Counted from the stretch's first letter, positions 22,457 to 35,803 are shown. The stretch: DNA of 64,000 bases from Schizophyllum amplum (GCA_007026445.1 VDMD01000005.1:868001-932000); one strand, 5' to 3'. Program-made: numbers and translations. Notes: a model not told the origin generated them from the sequence alone.

Positions 22457-24283
22457 ATGCCGGCCGTTTCGATTCCTGGCCCACGTCCGCCTTCTCGGAC
22501 ACAGACGGACACTGCGAAACAAGGGACGGACGGCTCGTCTACAGTCAGTACACTCCCTCAACCGTACGGCACGGACCCCTTCATCGCGCCTCGCTCATCA
22601 TCGAGGCAGATCCCGAAGAAGGATGTGAAAGGCAAATCACGGGCTACAGACAGCAGTAGCTCGGACTCAGATACCACAGACTCTGGTGAAGTAGACTCGA
22701 CGACGAGTTCTGGGCGCCACAGCGCATCTCAGTGGCAAACAGGCCATGTGACCGCTACCGGCACTCCATCTCCCTCTCGTTCGAACGAGACGGACGCCAG
22801 CAAAGCCATAATGGACTTCTTAGCGGCTACCCTGCCCCAAGATGAAGACCGCTCAGTAGGACAGAAATACAAGCGCGCTACGACGGACACAGGCGAGTGG
22901 CTGCCGGGCGAACCCTTGCCTGACACGTGGCCGGAGCGCGCAATCAAGAGGACGCCCGCCCAGTCCCCGCGCGCGCCAATGCGAGGGACCTTCCCCGTTG
23001 GCTCACCGCCTACTAGAGAGGAAATGGCGCGGCGTCTTGCGTCCGCGAAACTTGGGGACTGGACGAGCAGACACCTTTCGAACGCCTCGGATACGGACTG
23101 GGACATGACATCGGAGTCGAGCGTTACCGCGCCTAGCCTGGACTTCATGGTTCCTGGCAGTGTACCGTACCCCACCTCGTCCAACCTTACGCCATCCGTG
23201 CTAAGCGCCGAAGAGCTTTGCTACGAAGAGGGAGGTACCAGCAGCGATGTGCTTCAGATGCAGTATGGTTGTCTTTCTGCGACTTCAGCGGCGTCGGACC
23301 CGCTCATGGATGCGCTCGCGGATGAGATCGCCCAGATCCTCAGCCTGGACGGTGCAGACAGTACTGCTCATCCTTCCTCCCAGCCCATTCCAATCCATTT
23401 CAATGATACACGCATCGATGACAGTGCTATCACCGCCCTCGAGAACGAATTCGGCGCATGGGATATGAGCACCAGTCCGAGGTATACCAACGTGTATGAG
23501 GATCCGTCTCTCTTCTCGACGTCGATGTACAGCACAATCGAGGATGTACCGCGGGACGGCGAATCGATGGAGGACTACCTCAGTCGGACCTTGCAGCCGG
23601 ACTACTCGCAGTCGGATTACTCGCAGTCCTTCGCGTCTCCGTGGTCAGTGAAAGACACTTCGCCTCTGCCTACCGATACGGTGTGGGACTTCGCGGATCT
23701 CTCAGCCTCCTTACCGACGGTGCCGACGACGCCCACGGCATATCAGTCCGAAGCACCGGTTACTAGGCTCCCTGTCGCGGCGCCATCGACATCGGCGTTC
23801 ACCTTTTTTATGCCATTCCAGGTATCAGAGGCGCAAGGGGCCGTCGGCGCAGCAGAACTCATAGCGGAGATGCAACGGACCGGCGCTCTCCCGTCAGAGC
23901 CCTTGGACGGCCTCACGGCGGAGGCGAGGGAGCTCATGTTCGACGACGCCGTCTTCTCTACGGATGACTTGGAGACGACATGGGACCCAGCGGCGTTCGC
24001 CAGCAGCGGAGACGTCGGCAAGAGTACGAGCGAACCCTTTCTGATTGATCACATGCTGGGACTGATGGAGTCCTACCCGCCTACTACTGGGACCGTCGCC
24101 AGTGCATCCTCATCGCTAGAGCTCGCCAATGCATTCGACGTTTACCCAAGCAATAATACCCTCGATTCATTCGACTCGTCTTTGTTCGGCTTGAACACGC
24201 AGGCGTTCGATTGGGGGGATGGCAGCGATGGGCTAGATCCTGTGGATCGCACATCCAGCGACGTCGAGCGACACGCTGGGTGA
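22457..24283 (+). CDS. Unrecognised Ser/Thr/Asp-rich disordered protein, 608 aa
   Basis: This single-exon gene has a good start context (ACCATTATGCC). The product is strongly biased: the first 200 residues are Ser/Thr/Pro/Arg-rich with SRATDSSSSDSDTTDSGEVD and TPAQSPRAPMRG; the rest is acidic with scattered aromatic-Asp/Glu pairs such as AWDMSTSPRYTNVYEDPS, QPDYSQSDYSQSF (a short internal repeat) and TVWDFADLS. No domain, signal peptide or membrane helix is visible. Acidic, aromatic-containing disordered regions of this kind are typical of transcriptional activation domains, so a regulatory or adaptor role is possible, but no DNA-binding domain is present. The long intron-free frame with consistent codon use supports a real gene. 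Confidence 0.7.
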   Translation: MPAVSIPGPRPPSRTQTDTAKQGTDGSSTVSTLPQPYGTDPFIAPRSSSRQIPKKDVKGKSRATDSSSSDSDTTDSGEVDSTTSSGRHSASQWQTGHVTATGTPSPSRSNETDASKAIMDFLAATLPQDEDRSVGQKYKRATTDTGEWLPGEPLPDTWPERAIKRTPAQSPRAPMRGTFPVGSPPTREEMARRLASAKLGDWTSRHLSNASDTDWDMTSESSVTAPSLDFMVPGSVPYPTSSNLTPSVLSAEELCYEEGGTSSDVLQMQYGCLSATSAASDPLMDALADEIAQILSLDGADSTAHPSSQPIPIHFNDTRIDDSAITALENEFGAWDMSTSPRYTNVYEDPSLFSTSMYSTIEDVPRDGESMEDYLSRTLQPDYSQSDYSQSFASPWSVKDTSPLPTDTVWDFADLSASLPTVPTTPTAYQSEAPVTRLPVAAPSTSAFTFFMPFQVSEAQGAVGAAELIAEMQRTGALPSEPLDGLTAEARELMFDDAVFSTDDLETTWDPAAFASSGDVGKSTSEPFLIDHMLGLMESYPPTTGTVASASSSLELANAFDVYPSNNTLDSFDSSLFGLNTQAFDWGDGSDGLDPVDRTSSDVERHAG

Positions 24284-24739
24284 GGCGCTTCCTACGCCTA
24301 CCATGCGCGAACGTCGCCCGCAAGTGGCTCTCGCAGATCCCTGACTCGGGTGTGTATATAGGCAGAATCAGCGGTCGCTTTGCTAACATTTATGTTGTTT
24401 AGTAGTATGCTCGCCGAGCCTGCAACCACATCTGAGGTGCACCGGAGAATCCTGCGAGCAATACAGCAGACCATAACGATGTAGAGGGGCAGTGGATTCT
24501 GCCAGGCCATTGACAGATGTGGGATTGTTTATTGTTATCTGCTCGTTGTTTCTCATTCTCTGGAGGGTGCCTATATCGACCTCAACGTTACTAACATCAC
24601 GTATACAACAAGTAAGAAGTCCATTCAGTCTATCTGTAATTGTAGTACTGGGAATAGTCCTTATTGTACAAAGCGTTTGTGAGCTGATTCCTGACCTCTC
24701 TACCCAGTCATTAACCAGGGAAACTTCTCTCTCGCAAGA
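24284..24739. other. Convergent 3' intergenic region
   Basis: It lies between the orphan gene (plus) and the TMEM16 gene (minus). No gene, repeat or RNA is recognised. Confidence 0.4.
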
Positions 24740-27138
24740 TCAAGCCTCCTTCGACAGCCGGTTGATCTCCTCTAACCCATCGTCATGTTCCCAAAAGTCC
24801 TTCAGCGCACCTAAGTCTTCCTCCACCGGCGTCCTCGGCTGCGGCGACGTCGTCTCCGCACCCGAAACCCTTAGCTCCGCCTGCAGCAGCCTTGCCTTCA
24901 TCTCCCTCTCCTCGCGCTCCCACTCCTTCACTTCCCGGCTCCCATGCCACACGACACGCTCAACGATGTGCCGCACCACCGTGCACCCGAGCACGTACGC
25001 GTGTGACGCGACGAGCGCGATGATGACCGCGGTGGTCAGCAGCCCATGCGCCGTCGCTGCCTGCGCGCCCTCGGAGACGGTGAAGAAGCCCTCAACGGAG
25101 GCCCAAAGGTGCGCGGTGCGGTCGGAGGCGGGGTGGAAGAGGTAGACGAGGGCGGAGTTGGTGAGGGCGCCAAGCCAGCAAAGGAAGGAGAGCGCCTCGA
25201 GCCACGGGCCTATAGTGTCCGTACGCTCGGGGATGGGCCGCCGGTGGTGCACCGTCATTTTGAATGCGTCGGAGCGCAGCTCGAAGAAGTTGTTGATACA
25301 GGCCATGACTGCGGGGACATCAGCAAGGATGATAGAGACCGAGAGGGTTCATACCAGGTGCGAGCGGCCATATAGTCGACCACATCACGACGTAACCAAA
25401 CTGCGTCGCCATCTCGCTATAGTCGGTGAAGAGGTCGTACTCCGGCAGCGCCGCCTGCTTCCGGACGATGTCTAAGAACTCGCGCTCCTCGCCAGCACCC
25501 TTCTCCCGCTCGTCGTCGAAGACCACTTTCTTTCTGATGGAGGAGGTCGACGCGATCGAAGGACTAGTACGCCCAGACAATGAAGTACTCTCCGTCTTTG
25601 CATCGTCCTTCTTACTGTCGTCCTTCTTGCGATTCCGGAATTCCGCGACACGGCGCATCACGAACGGGAGGCCGACTTCCAGGAAGGTGTTGACGACCTG
25701 GTTCGTCACCGTAAAGGCGAACATCTGGTCGGAGAGTCGTCCAGGATTCAGCTTCTCCTTGGCAGCCGCTGTGTCCGCGTTCCAGAACGACGGCTCCTCG
25801 CTCGCAGCTTCCTTTCCGCCACGCTGATCATGGAAAAGAAGCACCTGCACGATCTGCATGATCTCTTCGCCGAAGGGGACATAGACGAATGCGCTGAGCA
25901 CCAGACCGAGATACGCGACCAACGACGAGAGCGCGAATATCTTCAAGGTGAGCGACGCCGTGTGCGATGATTGGTGAGCGTGATTCTCCCATACAGTCGT
26001 GCGCACCGCTGCCTTCTTGTAGTAGCCCAGAAATGTCGGCACCAACAACGTGAACAGGATCGTTGGGCTAAGTGACTGATGCAGGGGACGTGAGTCAGTG
26101 CGTAAGCAGCTAAGAGAGGGAACGTACTAAGATCTTCTGACCAGGACCTTGATAGAGATGGGTGACAAACGCCTCGAAGACGAATATTCCCGTGAGGAGA
26201 GCGACGAGCACGAGGGCGTAGAGTGTGATGAGCGGAAGGCTAGCCAAGATTCTCATCTCGCGTTTCCACCAAGGGAATCCAGGGTTATACTGCGCACGCC
26301 TCCGCTCGACACGGAAGGAGCCGCGGCTGCCAAAGCGGAGAGATATTATCTTCTCCTTCACCCGCCACCACTCGGTAAAACCGACGGCCCATATGAGTAT
26401 GAGCGTTGAGTAGAGCGGGGAGTACGATTCGCCTGCAACGTAGAAAGCTGCGCCGAGCGCAGCCGGTACAACAAGAGCATGGCTATAGGCTTTGAGAAAC
26501 GCGAAATATAGCGCGACAGACTCGCCGAACTGGAGAAGAGATCGTTAACAATGCACACGCGGCGAATTTGGCCATGACGCACTTGCTGGCGCAGACTTTC
26601 GATGGCGGACGAGTCGACCTTCTCCTTGGTCCAGGACGTTATCCACCTCTCGTTGAAATCGGGGTCGTGCAGTGTCATGACGGAGTCGACCTTGTCCCAT
26701 TCTGGCATACCAGGATTGATGCCGAGGCCTCCGTCGGCCTGAGTGGACGCGATGTAGGCGTGCACAATTCGAATCCTGTCCGCCGGACATAGTTGCCTTG
26801 CGTCGGCCGTAGCTGACGTCGGGTTCGTGGGCAGGCCGGATACAAAGTCAGAATGCCTGGTCAATATAACTTCAGTACTCGCGTGACTTCTCCGCTCCCG
26901 ACACTACGCACCGTTCGCGCCGAACCAGACTGGTGAGCACCTGTTCTGGACAGTTCACAAAGACAAGCAAGTCCCCCAATGACTCTCCTCTTCGTCCGAC
27001 GGCCTGAAGGCCCGCCTTCTTCAGTGTCTTAATGAGGCGCGCGTACTGTTCCTCTGCTTTGCGGACATCGTCCTTCGTAAGTCGTTTCGCGTTTGTAGAC
27101 GTTCGGAAGGTAATGACTAGGTCGACTTGGAGACCCAT
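24740..27138 (-). CDS. TMEM16/anoctamin-family lipid scramblase (Ist2/nhTMEM16-like)
   Basis: The predicted membrane protein of the anoctamin fold probably scrambles phospholipids at the ER or plasma membrane in response to Ca2+, or tethers the two like yeast Ist2. The cytosolic N-domain begins MGLQVDLVITFRTST and includes YARLIKTLKKAGLQAVGRRG. Helix 1 is near SVALYFAFLKAYSHALVVPA, followed by a cytosolic loop (EKIISLRFGSRGSFRVERRR) and further helices through LSPTILFTLLVPTFLGYY. A disordered Ser/Lys insert sits before YDLFTDYSEMATQFGYVVMW. Helices lining the Ca2+ site include CINNFFELRSDAFKM with Glu and Asp at expected positions. The C-terminal tail is a short amphipathic charged region. 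The start was chosen at MGLQ because the upstream in-frame residues lack protein character. Confidence 0.85.
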
Positions 27139-27840
27139 GGCCGTCACCGGCGTAGACGAAGACGATGGGGGAAAAAGGAAAGCAGCAATGGTGCAAGCCA
27201 GGAACGCGTCCGACGGTTTCAACTGATGACGCGAGTGGCAAACCGCGAGATGGCAATCTTCAGAGTCATGTGACGTCAATGATGTCAGAGGCGGCAGAAT
27301 CGGCAAATGCCGTCGCACCTTGCCGCTGCTTGCGTCGAACATGTTCAGCGTTCTTGTGTATCCACCACGACGCGTCCGCAGGTCGATCTCCTCAGGCTCC
27401 CACTCAAACTCTCACAGGTCATGAAGTTTATCTATGCAGGTCTGCACCGTGCCTGATAAACCCATGAACATTGGCTGGGCGTAAAGCGGCGCAGCCATGC
27501 GACCTGTGTACGTTACTTCCTTCGCCCACTCTGGGCCCACTCGCCGGCGTCGCACATGAGCGACATGTATTTCTTCGAAGCTATGTATGTGTCCAATTCG
27601 AACAGTCCTGCCATACTTCTCTGGTCGCTGCCCAATTTCAATGGCCGTCCTCGATATTCTCGTACGGAAGCGTCGAATCTCCATTGACATTACACTCGAA
27701 CAACTGGAAGAAGTTTCTTAAGCGCCCGCACGAGCTAACGCTTTCTCATCCTATCCGGCCATCTCCGCCGCATTGAGGCCCTTGGATGCCACGCCCCACG
27801 GACAGGCTTGCTCTCTACCTTCATCTCGCCACCTCAAGGC
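27139..27840. other. Divergent promoter region, TMEM16 and ZNFX1-like genes
   Basis: Both neighbours start at its edges and run outward. A 92-codon frame on the minus strand (27690-27412) has plausible composition but no recognised motif or support, so it is not called as a gene. Nothing else is recognised. Confidence 0.35.
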
Positions 27841-30800
27841 ATGTCTTCATCTCGTGGCGGCGTCCGAGGGGCACCCGGCACGCGAGGAGGTGACCGCGGC
27901 TATGGAGGCGTATCATCTGGCCGTGGCCGTGGGCAACGTGGTCGGGGCAGCCCAGCACCGACTCCCCGCTCCGAGTGGGCCCCACCACAGGTCTGCCGAA
28001 GTTTCTGGTCAAGCGGCACTTGCGATCGCGAATTCCAGTGCACATTTCGGCACGAAAAGAAAGCTGGAGTCAAAGAGCCGGACGTCTCCCAAGAAGGACC
28101 CGAATCTGTCGAGTTTTTCTCGGCGGAAGGCCTCTCCATAGGCAATGGGACGACGAGGAGCACCGACTTCAACATGAAGCCAGTCGAAATACACAACCAC
28201 CTGAAGTATTTCCTTCAACGTCAACAATCCCTCGTGTTCGACACCGCTTTTCGAGTTGAGAGCTTTGTTCGAATCTTCGGCAGCGTTAACAAACGAAACT
28301 CGCATTGGGTACGCTGCATCTCTCTGTCGTGACTTTGAGATGTTGATGTCCTTTTAGAACTCCAACTCTGCCCAGGTACATCTCTAATCGCGCGCACCAG
28401 CGGTTCTGCTCACGTCAGATACAGCGCTTTCTGGACATGGTTGTGAATGTACGTTGCTAGCTATATACACCATATCTGACGGGTCTCATCGTACTCTATC
28501 AGGGCGATGCACTTTTGCTCCTGGCGCAAGTTTTGCAGTGGGACTCGGTCTCATCAAGTACGACCACCACGCGGCAAACTCTGGCTTTTCAGAAAGGGTA
28601 CTTCCCCCTGCTGGAGGTGTGTTGGTCCTCTCACTCATGCTCCGATCTTACTTAAACACTTCAGTTTTGTGCCTGCGATCTAGTCTACAAGACGACGATG
28701 TCTCACAACGTCAAGTAAGCGCCGTTGTCCACTGCGATCACTTGCGTGCAAGTTCGCTCATCATCCACCTTCGCGATTAGCAAGCTGTTCACCGTGATCA
28801 GAAACAACTATGATAAGATCCACTCTACCATCTCCACCAACGTGGAGGTCATGATTGTAGCGCGGAATTGGGGCGACAATCTCGACGGCATCTCGGTCTT
28901 CGAGGTGCTTACTACCTTCTATTCAGAGTAAGGATACAGCACAAATAACATTATATCATCGACTGGACTAACGCTCCTTCCAGGTTCTTCGCCCGGTTCA
29001 AGAGTGTGATTCGTGACTATCCCCAGATCCTGACATTCGTTGAGCAGCTAGCGTCTTGGTTCGGCATCTGGCGCGACGGCGTCAATAACAACACCTTTAC
29101 CGATCCCATCACCTCCAGTCCGCGCGAGATACGCGCTGCCACGCTCGGGCATATCGGCAAGGATGTGGACCGCTTGCTTTCAATAGTCAGGCGCGAATAC
29201 GGCGTCGCGGAGGACCACAGGCGTCCCACACGTAAGGATGGCGTATCGCGCGAGCAGAAGCAGGACGCCCTCGTCGCGCAGCTGACCCAAACCTACGACC
29301 CGCCGGGCGAATTGCGTGAAGGAGGGGCGCGCTACGACAACGATGCCGCGGCTATCCAAGATATCCGGATTGCACCTACGCAGCACGAGCTGACGTACCC
29401 GCTCGAACCATATCTGCCGTGCTCCCTTCCCGGTGCGCCGCACCATCTGCCGGTCAACTCAATGGAGAAGCACCTCGACATCCAGTTCAGGTTGTTGCGG
29501 GAGGAGATGATGTGAGCAGCGTCAGTCGTCTCGTTGAACGACATCCCTCACCCAGTTCAATAATAGTTCTCCAGTCAGGCAGTCCGTGAATGTTGTACTG
29601 GCTGACTTGCAAGAGATGAGGGCGCTCTCGGGCTCGAAGGAGGGGGGCAAGAAACGCAAGAAGAGAGCGGCGCCGACGACGATCCTCGGCACTTTGCTGA
29701 CTAGCGGGGGTGGCGCGTATCGGAGCAGCGGGAAGGAATCGGTGTTCTTCCACGTTTACACCAGCGCCCAGTTCACCCCTGCGAAGGCGGACCGGCAGAG
29801 TCTGACTATAGGTCTGCGCGTGGAAGTGCCTTCCGGCCCCGCTCGCGACAAAAGCGCGCAGAAGCGGGCGGAGTACTGGGAGCATAGTCGCCGCCTTTCT
29901 ATGGGCGGCCTTGCCACCCTCGTCGTGTCGTCGCGGGAAGAAACGCGCATGTTCTTGGGCACTCTACAGTCCCGTGCAGACGAGATCGGGCAGTCCGCGA
30001 AGTCGGACAGGGAGCATGTCGAAGTACGCGTGTCGTTTTTCGACACCGAGATCGAGCTGTACGCGCTACGCAACGAGGAGATTTCCGATCCGGCGAACGG
30101 CAGGTATGCCTTCCTCATCGACAACAATGTTTTGTTCGAATCGGTGCGTCCCTTCCTGGAGACGCTCCGTAGCGTGGAACCGACAGCCATCCCGTTCTCG
30201 GAGTACATTGCCCGGGAGGGCTCCCTCGCCGGCGTCGCGCTGCCACAGCCGCGGTACTCGCGTGCGCCCGGTTTTTGCTACGACCTTTCGTGCTTGATGG
30301 AGCCCGGTGAGGCCGTCGACCCTCTCAGTACGCAAAACGAGGCCTCTGTTGCGCGCGTCCGAATGCAACTCAAGATGGGGAGCTATCTGGACCAATCTCA
30401 AGCCGATTCTGTCGTCGACACCTTGACTAGGGAAATCAGCTTGATACAAGGGTAAGTATCACCTGCGTGTCCATCGCAGAGGCTTGCTGACGCGGGCTAT
30501 ACTAGACCACCAGGCACAGGAAAGGTACTCACGATCTTTTGACTGTCGTGTTGATATTCACTCAATGCGTGTAGAGCTTCGTCGGCAAGGAGCTCCTACG
30601 TGTTTTCTTCAAGAACAAGATCAGTCCCATTGGTGAATCGGATACTCCGCGCGATACTGTACGCTATGAGACTGACCCTTTTCTGCAGTGCTCATCGCGT
30701 ACACAAATCACGCGTTGGACCACATGCTAAGGTCGGTCCTGGAGGCTGGTATTACGAAGAATATCGTCCGTCTAGGTTCGAGGTCGGCGGACGAGCTTGT

Positions 30801-33800
30801 CGCGCAGTACAATCTCTTTGAGCTGGAGAAACGCGCGCCACCGACATCGATGCGTCGAGCGCTTCAGCGCGAGTACGCCGCTATGAAGGGAGCACAGGAG
30901 CAGATGGAAGACGTCATTCACTCCATACAAGTCCCCTCCGTACACTGGTCGCAGGTCAAGGATTTCCTCGACCTCCACGAGCCTGAGCTTGCGCAGGGCT
31001 TCAATGAGAGTGCGCCGGCCTGGGTCCGGGAGGTATACGAGTACCTCCGCAAGGAAGAGGCGGACGGCGGTGAATGGACACAGGTCGACAAAGGCGGCAA
31101 GCATGGCGAGACAGGCGTACCGGACACGCTCTACGGCCTCTGGCGCCGCGGCCTTGACTTGGACTTCATTCGACCGTCTGATGTCGGCGGTATAACGACT
31201 GTAGCAGTCGCCAGTCGTCTTATGGGTAGCGCGGCCGGTGTAAACTCTTCAGCAACCTACCCAGCTGCTCATCATCGCCAGGAATTTTTTGAATCCATCG
31301 GGTACGACAGCGTACCTCCTATGCCGGTGCCCAGCGTGCATAACCGCAGCATCGAGGAGCTACAGGGTGTCGACGACGTCTGGTCGCTCACCTTTGACGA
31401 TCGCACTCGCTTGGTGAAGCACTGGAAGGAAGAAGTCCGGCAGATGGCCTACAGGAACAACTTGGAAGAGTTCGAATACCTCCGCGCGCGCTACCTAGAG
31501 GCGTGTCAGAACTACGAGAACGTCAGAAACGAGGTGAGGCAGAACACCATCTAGTACCTGATGTTGTGCATGGAGCATGGGCTGACGCCTCTTCAGTCGC
31601 GTCGAGAGCTTCTGCGCCGCACCGAGCTTATCGGCTGTACAACAACAGGTCAGTACATGTGAAGATGCTTGCACAAGATTTGTTCTAAGTACATCTTTTA
31701 GGCGCCGCCAAACTGGTTTCCCTGCTCAATGTGGGCATAAGCGAGTGTTCGGGCTATTTTGATATACTGATACCTTTCTTCTCCAGGCAGTCTCTCCCAA
31801 GGTACTGATGGTCGAAGAGGCCGGACAAGTCCTTGAGGCACACATTCTGGCTTCCCTGGTGCCGTCAGGTGCGTAGGAGGTCGCCTGTTTTAGCACAATT
31901 CTGACATCAAACTGCCTAGTCCAACAACTTATTTGCATTGGCGACCCGCAACAATTGCGCCCCACTTTGGCCACATTTCGTACTAAATCTTCATCGAGCT
32001 CTTATGGCGTTATACTGACCCAGACTAGGTCTGTCCATGGACAATCCAGTCGGTGGCCGTATCTACAAGTTCGACCGCTCCTTGATGGAGCGCCTCTCTG
32101 ACAACGGCGCGCCGATGTCGCTCATCAACGTTCAGAGGCGGATGCGCTCCCAAATCGCGCATTATCCGAGGTGACGAGAATGGACCATTGTCCGCACGAC
32201 GATGCTGAACCATTTCATAGGCTGATCTTATACCCGACCTTGCGGGATCACAAAGTTGTACAACAATATCCTGACGTCCAGGGAATGAGACAAAATGTCT
32301 TCTTCATGACCCATACGCATCAGGAGAATAACGAGAAGGACTCGGTCTCGAAATACAACATGTTCGAGGTGATTTCTGTAACTTTCAAAGGGTCTGCATG
32401 ATGATTAACCACCATCATATAGGTCGAGCTGATACGTGACCTTGTGGTCTACTTCTTGAAGCAAGGACCATACACCGGAAAAGGTGACATCGCCGTTCTG
32501 TGCGCATATCTCGGCCAACTTCAGAAAGTCCGCACGGCTCTCAAAGACGCGAAGCTATCGATCTCTTTGGACGAGAGAGATAAGGAACAGTTGGAAAGGC
32601 AAGGCGAAGAACCGGAACCAGGCGAGGCGTTTGAGAGCGTGCAAATTTCGCAGCATGTGCGTATTTGTACACTGCGTCGCGTTCATTCGAATTTATACCC
32701 TGCAGATACGTCTTGGTACTGTTGACACATTCCAGGGCGAGGAGGCCAAAATTGTGATCGTATCTCTGGTCAGAAACTCCGGCGACTTCGCAGGAGAGTC
32801 ACCTATCGGCTTCCTGAAGGTCATAAACCGAGTCAACGTCGCGCTATCCAGGGCTAAGCATGGCCAGTACATCCTCGGAAACGCAGCCAACCTTCGGCGC
32901 AACGACACGTGGGCATCGATATTGGATGAGATGGAGGCCAATGGTCAAGTCGGTCACGCATTGCCGATCGTCTGTCCGCGTCACCCGCACACGACGCGTG
33001 ATATAGACGGACCCAACCAACTTCCGCTGGAAGCTCCAGAGGGTGGCTGTCTAGCGCCCTGCGATCATCAGCTGAAATGTGGGCATACGTGCCAGTCAGT
33101 GGTACGTACTTCTGTGCGTCGCACATACTTATGGCTAACTTCCAACCTCTTCAGTGCCATCCGGATCCGGACTTGCATGCACGGATATACTGCATGAAGC
33201 CCTGCCCGCGCATCAGTTGCCCTCGTCAACACCCTTGCCCTCAAGAATGCGGACGACCCTGCGGGGAATGCGAGTTCCCTATGCGAAACGTGAAACTTCC
33301 TTGCAACCATGTTGCGAAGACGGTCAAGTGGTGAGTACTCCTATGACATATCATCTTTGCACAATGCATCTGACGTTAGCCTCATTTTCAACCAGCCACC
33401 AACTGGAAAATTTGGCGTCCATCGAGTGCAAGGTCAAGGTCGACAAGCGGCTCCCGTTCTGCGAACACGTCACGCGAATGGAGTGCTCTCAAGATCCTGC
33501 CAACGTTCAGTGCGAGGCTATCTGCGAGTGTAGTATGCCATGCTGCTCGCGCGCCTGCCCTGCGCCGTGCTTTCAGTGTCGGACGCTCACAAATCCGGAC
33601 GCTAAGAAGCGCGTCGTGCGCACCGCTCACGTGGACCATCCCTGCGAGCGCTTGCTCTATTGTCAACATTTATGCAACATGCCTTGCGCGCAAGACCATC
33701 AATGCAATCCTCAGTGCACTGACGAATGCCGGATGCGTTGTGTGCATCGTTGGTGCGACAGGCCGTGCTCAGAGCCCTGCCCGCCATGCATGGAACCCTG

Positions 33801-35803
33801 CGCTTGGATCTGTGAGCACCATAGTTGTCCAGTACCTTGCGGATCAGTAAGTCACGCTTGAAATAAATACGGCGGTTCACACATTTATCTTCTCCCCAGA
33901 TTTGCTCTCGCTTACCGTGCGACGAGCCGTGTATGAACATCTTGCCCTGCGGCCACTGGTGCCCTTCCAGTAAGTCCGGTACCTCTTCCATGGATTTTGT
34001 TGCTCATCATCAACTCACAGTTTGTGGCGAGATATGTGCTAATCAACGATGCGTTGCTTGTATGCATTCAAATGAGAAGGAGGAGATTGTCGACCTCATC
34101 ATGGGTGCGACTCTGGCGGACGTCGACCTCACTTCCGCTGCCTTGGATCAGCGTCTCATCACGTTGGCCTGCGGCCATATCTTCACCGTCGAGACCTTGG
34201 ATGGGCATTGCCGGATGACCACGTTCTACGAGGCCGAGTTCAATCGTATCACCGGGGCTGTTGACAGGTACATAGACGTCAAGGCGCCCCCAGTGGACTA
34301 CCAGAGCCCGCCTGCTTGTCCCAACTGCCGTGGACCGATATCGGCCTTGCGTTACGGGCGCATCACGAAACGAGCCAGCTTAGATATTCTTGAACGCAAC
34401 GTTGCGAGTACCATGTCCAAAGCCCTCAATGCGACCGCAACAGCAATGCAGACCCTCGATGCTCGCATGCCGGAACTCCAGAAGGCGGCCGGGAAGCTCA
34501 AGGACGCGGTTTTCAGTAAAACGGAGGAGGAAGTACAGAAGATCGTCGTTAATTGGCGTGCGAGCCTGGACAGTGCGAAATTCGATGAGCCCACCCCGAC
34601 GACTCTGCTGCGAGCGACGAATCAGCGGGGTTTCGGCGTCGAGGAAGCGAAGGCCTGGAAGGAGATCGTCCAACCTCTATTCGATGCCTACAACAACGTC
34701 GGCGTCGTTGCCAGCTCGAAAGGCCCGCACATGCAAACATACGAGGCTGCGCTTTCGACGCTGTACCGCTTGGAGCTGCACGCTATCGCCCGAGCAGGTG
34801 TATCCGCCACACCCGAGCTCGATGCCATGCAGCAGGTCGACAAGAAGATCGGGCAGCCGCCCCATAAAGCCGACACGCGCTTCCAGGTAGATGCGTTCAT
34901 GTCCTCCGTCGAGATTCGTCTGCGAATTGCGCAAATCGGTTGCGCGCGTTACGACATTTTGGACATGCAAAGGAACAAGAACAAGTCGGCGCAGCGTCAT
35001 CTATGGATCGAGTTCCTGGAGATCATCTACACGAGCTGTGCCAAAGACGCAAGTACGGCTCGCGACATGGCCATCTTCTCCTGCGCAACCAGGCAGGCAG
35101 CACGATGCGCTGTGCTCGTCCGACGCGTTCGGATGGAGCATTTCCGATTTCTCGTCTTCGTGCAGCGCGGCATCCTTCTCCGTGAAGGGAAGTACCACGG
35201 CGGCGACCGCCAAGAGCTGGTCCACACCATCAGGAATCACCAAGCATCCGCTCGCGCTGCGTCTATTCAGGAAGAAATGGCGTATGTCCAGTCGCGCCGG
35301 TGCAAGACTCTATCCGACATGCAAAGGGAGCGCAAGTGGTTCCGCGAGAATGGCTACAGCAAATTAAATAAGTACATCGATGAGTACGACAAGCTAGCCG
35401 AGCACATTGAGAAGGACACTGCGTATGCGCCGCTGTCGGCGAAGGAGATGGAGGATGTCGTGCGCGGTCTTGACTTCGGTACACGAATCCTGATACCTTG
35501 CAGGATCTCGCATAGATGCTGATGCATCCCATAGGATATCGTGGTCACTTCTATAACTGCGAGAACGGGCACACGTTCGTCATTACCGAGGTGCGCTCTA
35601 TGTCGAGTAGTTCATACTGGAGGCTAACTTATCATCAGTGCGGTGGCGCTACGGAAATGGCTCGGTGTCCGGAGTGCAATTGTCCCATCGGAGGAAGCAA
35701 TCATCAACTCGTCAGCTCGAACACGCGCGCGATGGAGTACGAGAACATTTCACGAGCACTGGGTGGTCATGATCCGCACTGGGAATGGGGGCAGGGAGCG
35801 TAG
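27841..35803 (+). CDS. ZNFX1/Hrr1-type SF1 RNA helicase with CCCH, NFX1-type and RZ zinc fingers
   Basis: This very large multi-exon gene encodes a homolog of animal ZNFX1, S. pombe Hrr1 and Neurospora SAD-3, helicases that act with RNA-dependent RNA polymerase in small-RNA silencing. An RGG/Gly-rich N-terminus leads to one CCCH finger (C-x8-C-x5-C-x3-H, CRSFWSSGTC...CTFRH). The Upf1-like core has Walker A PPGTGKS, with its GK/S codons split by an intron near 30525, then LIAYTNHALDHML, the VEEAGQVLEAHILASL Walker B region, CIGDPQQLRP, INVQRRMRSQIAHYP, VDTFQGEEAKIVIVSLVRN and NVALSRAKHGQYI. A long Cys/His array of NFX1-type fingers spans about 33050-34050. After a helical region the C-terminus carries an RZ finger (GHFYNCENGHTFVITECGG...CPECNCPIGG). 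Domain order matches ZNFX1. Some of the about fifteen introns were placed only approximately. Confidence 0.92.

Noticed and set aside
27412..27690. 92-codon minus-strand frame in the TMEM16/ZNFX1 promoter region
   Set aside because: Composition is plausible but there is no motif, no homolog I recognise and it would sit inside a divergent promoter.
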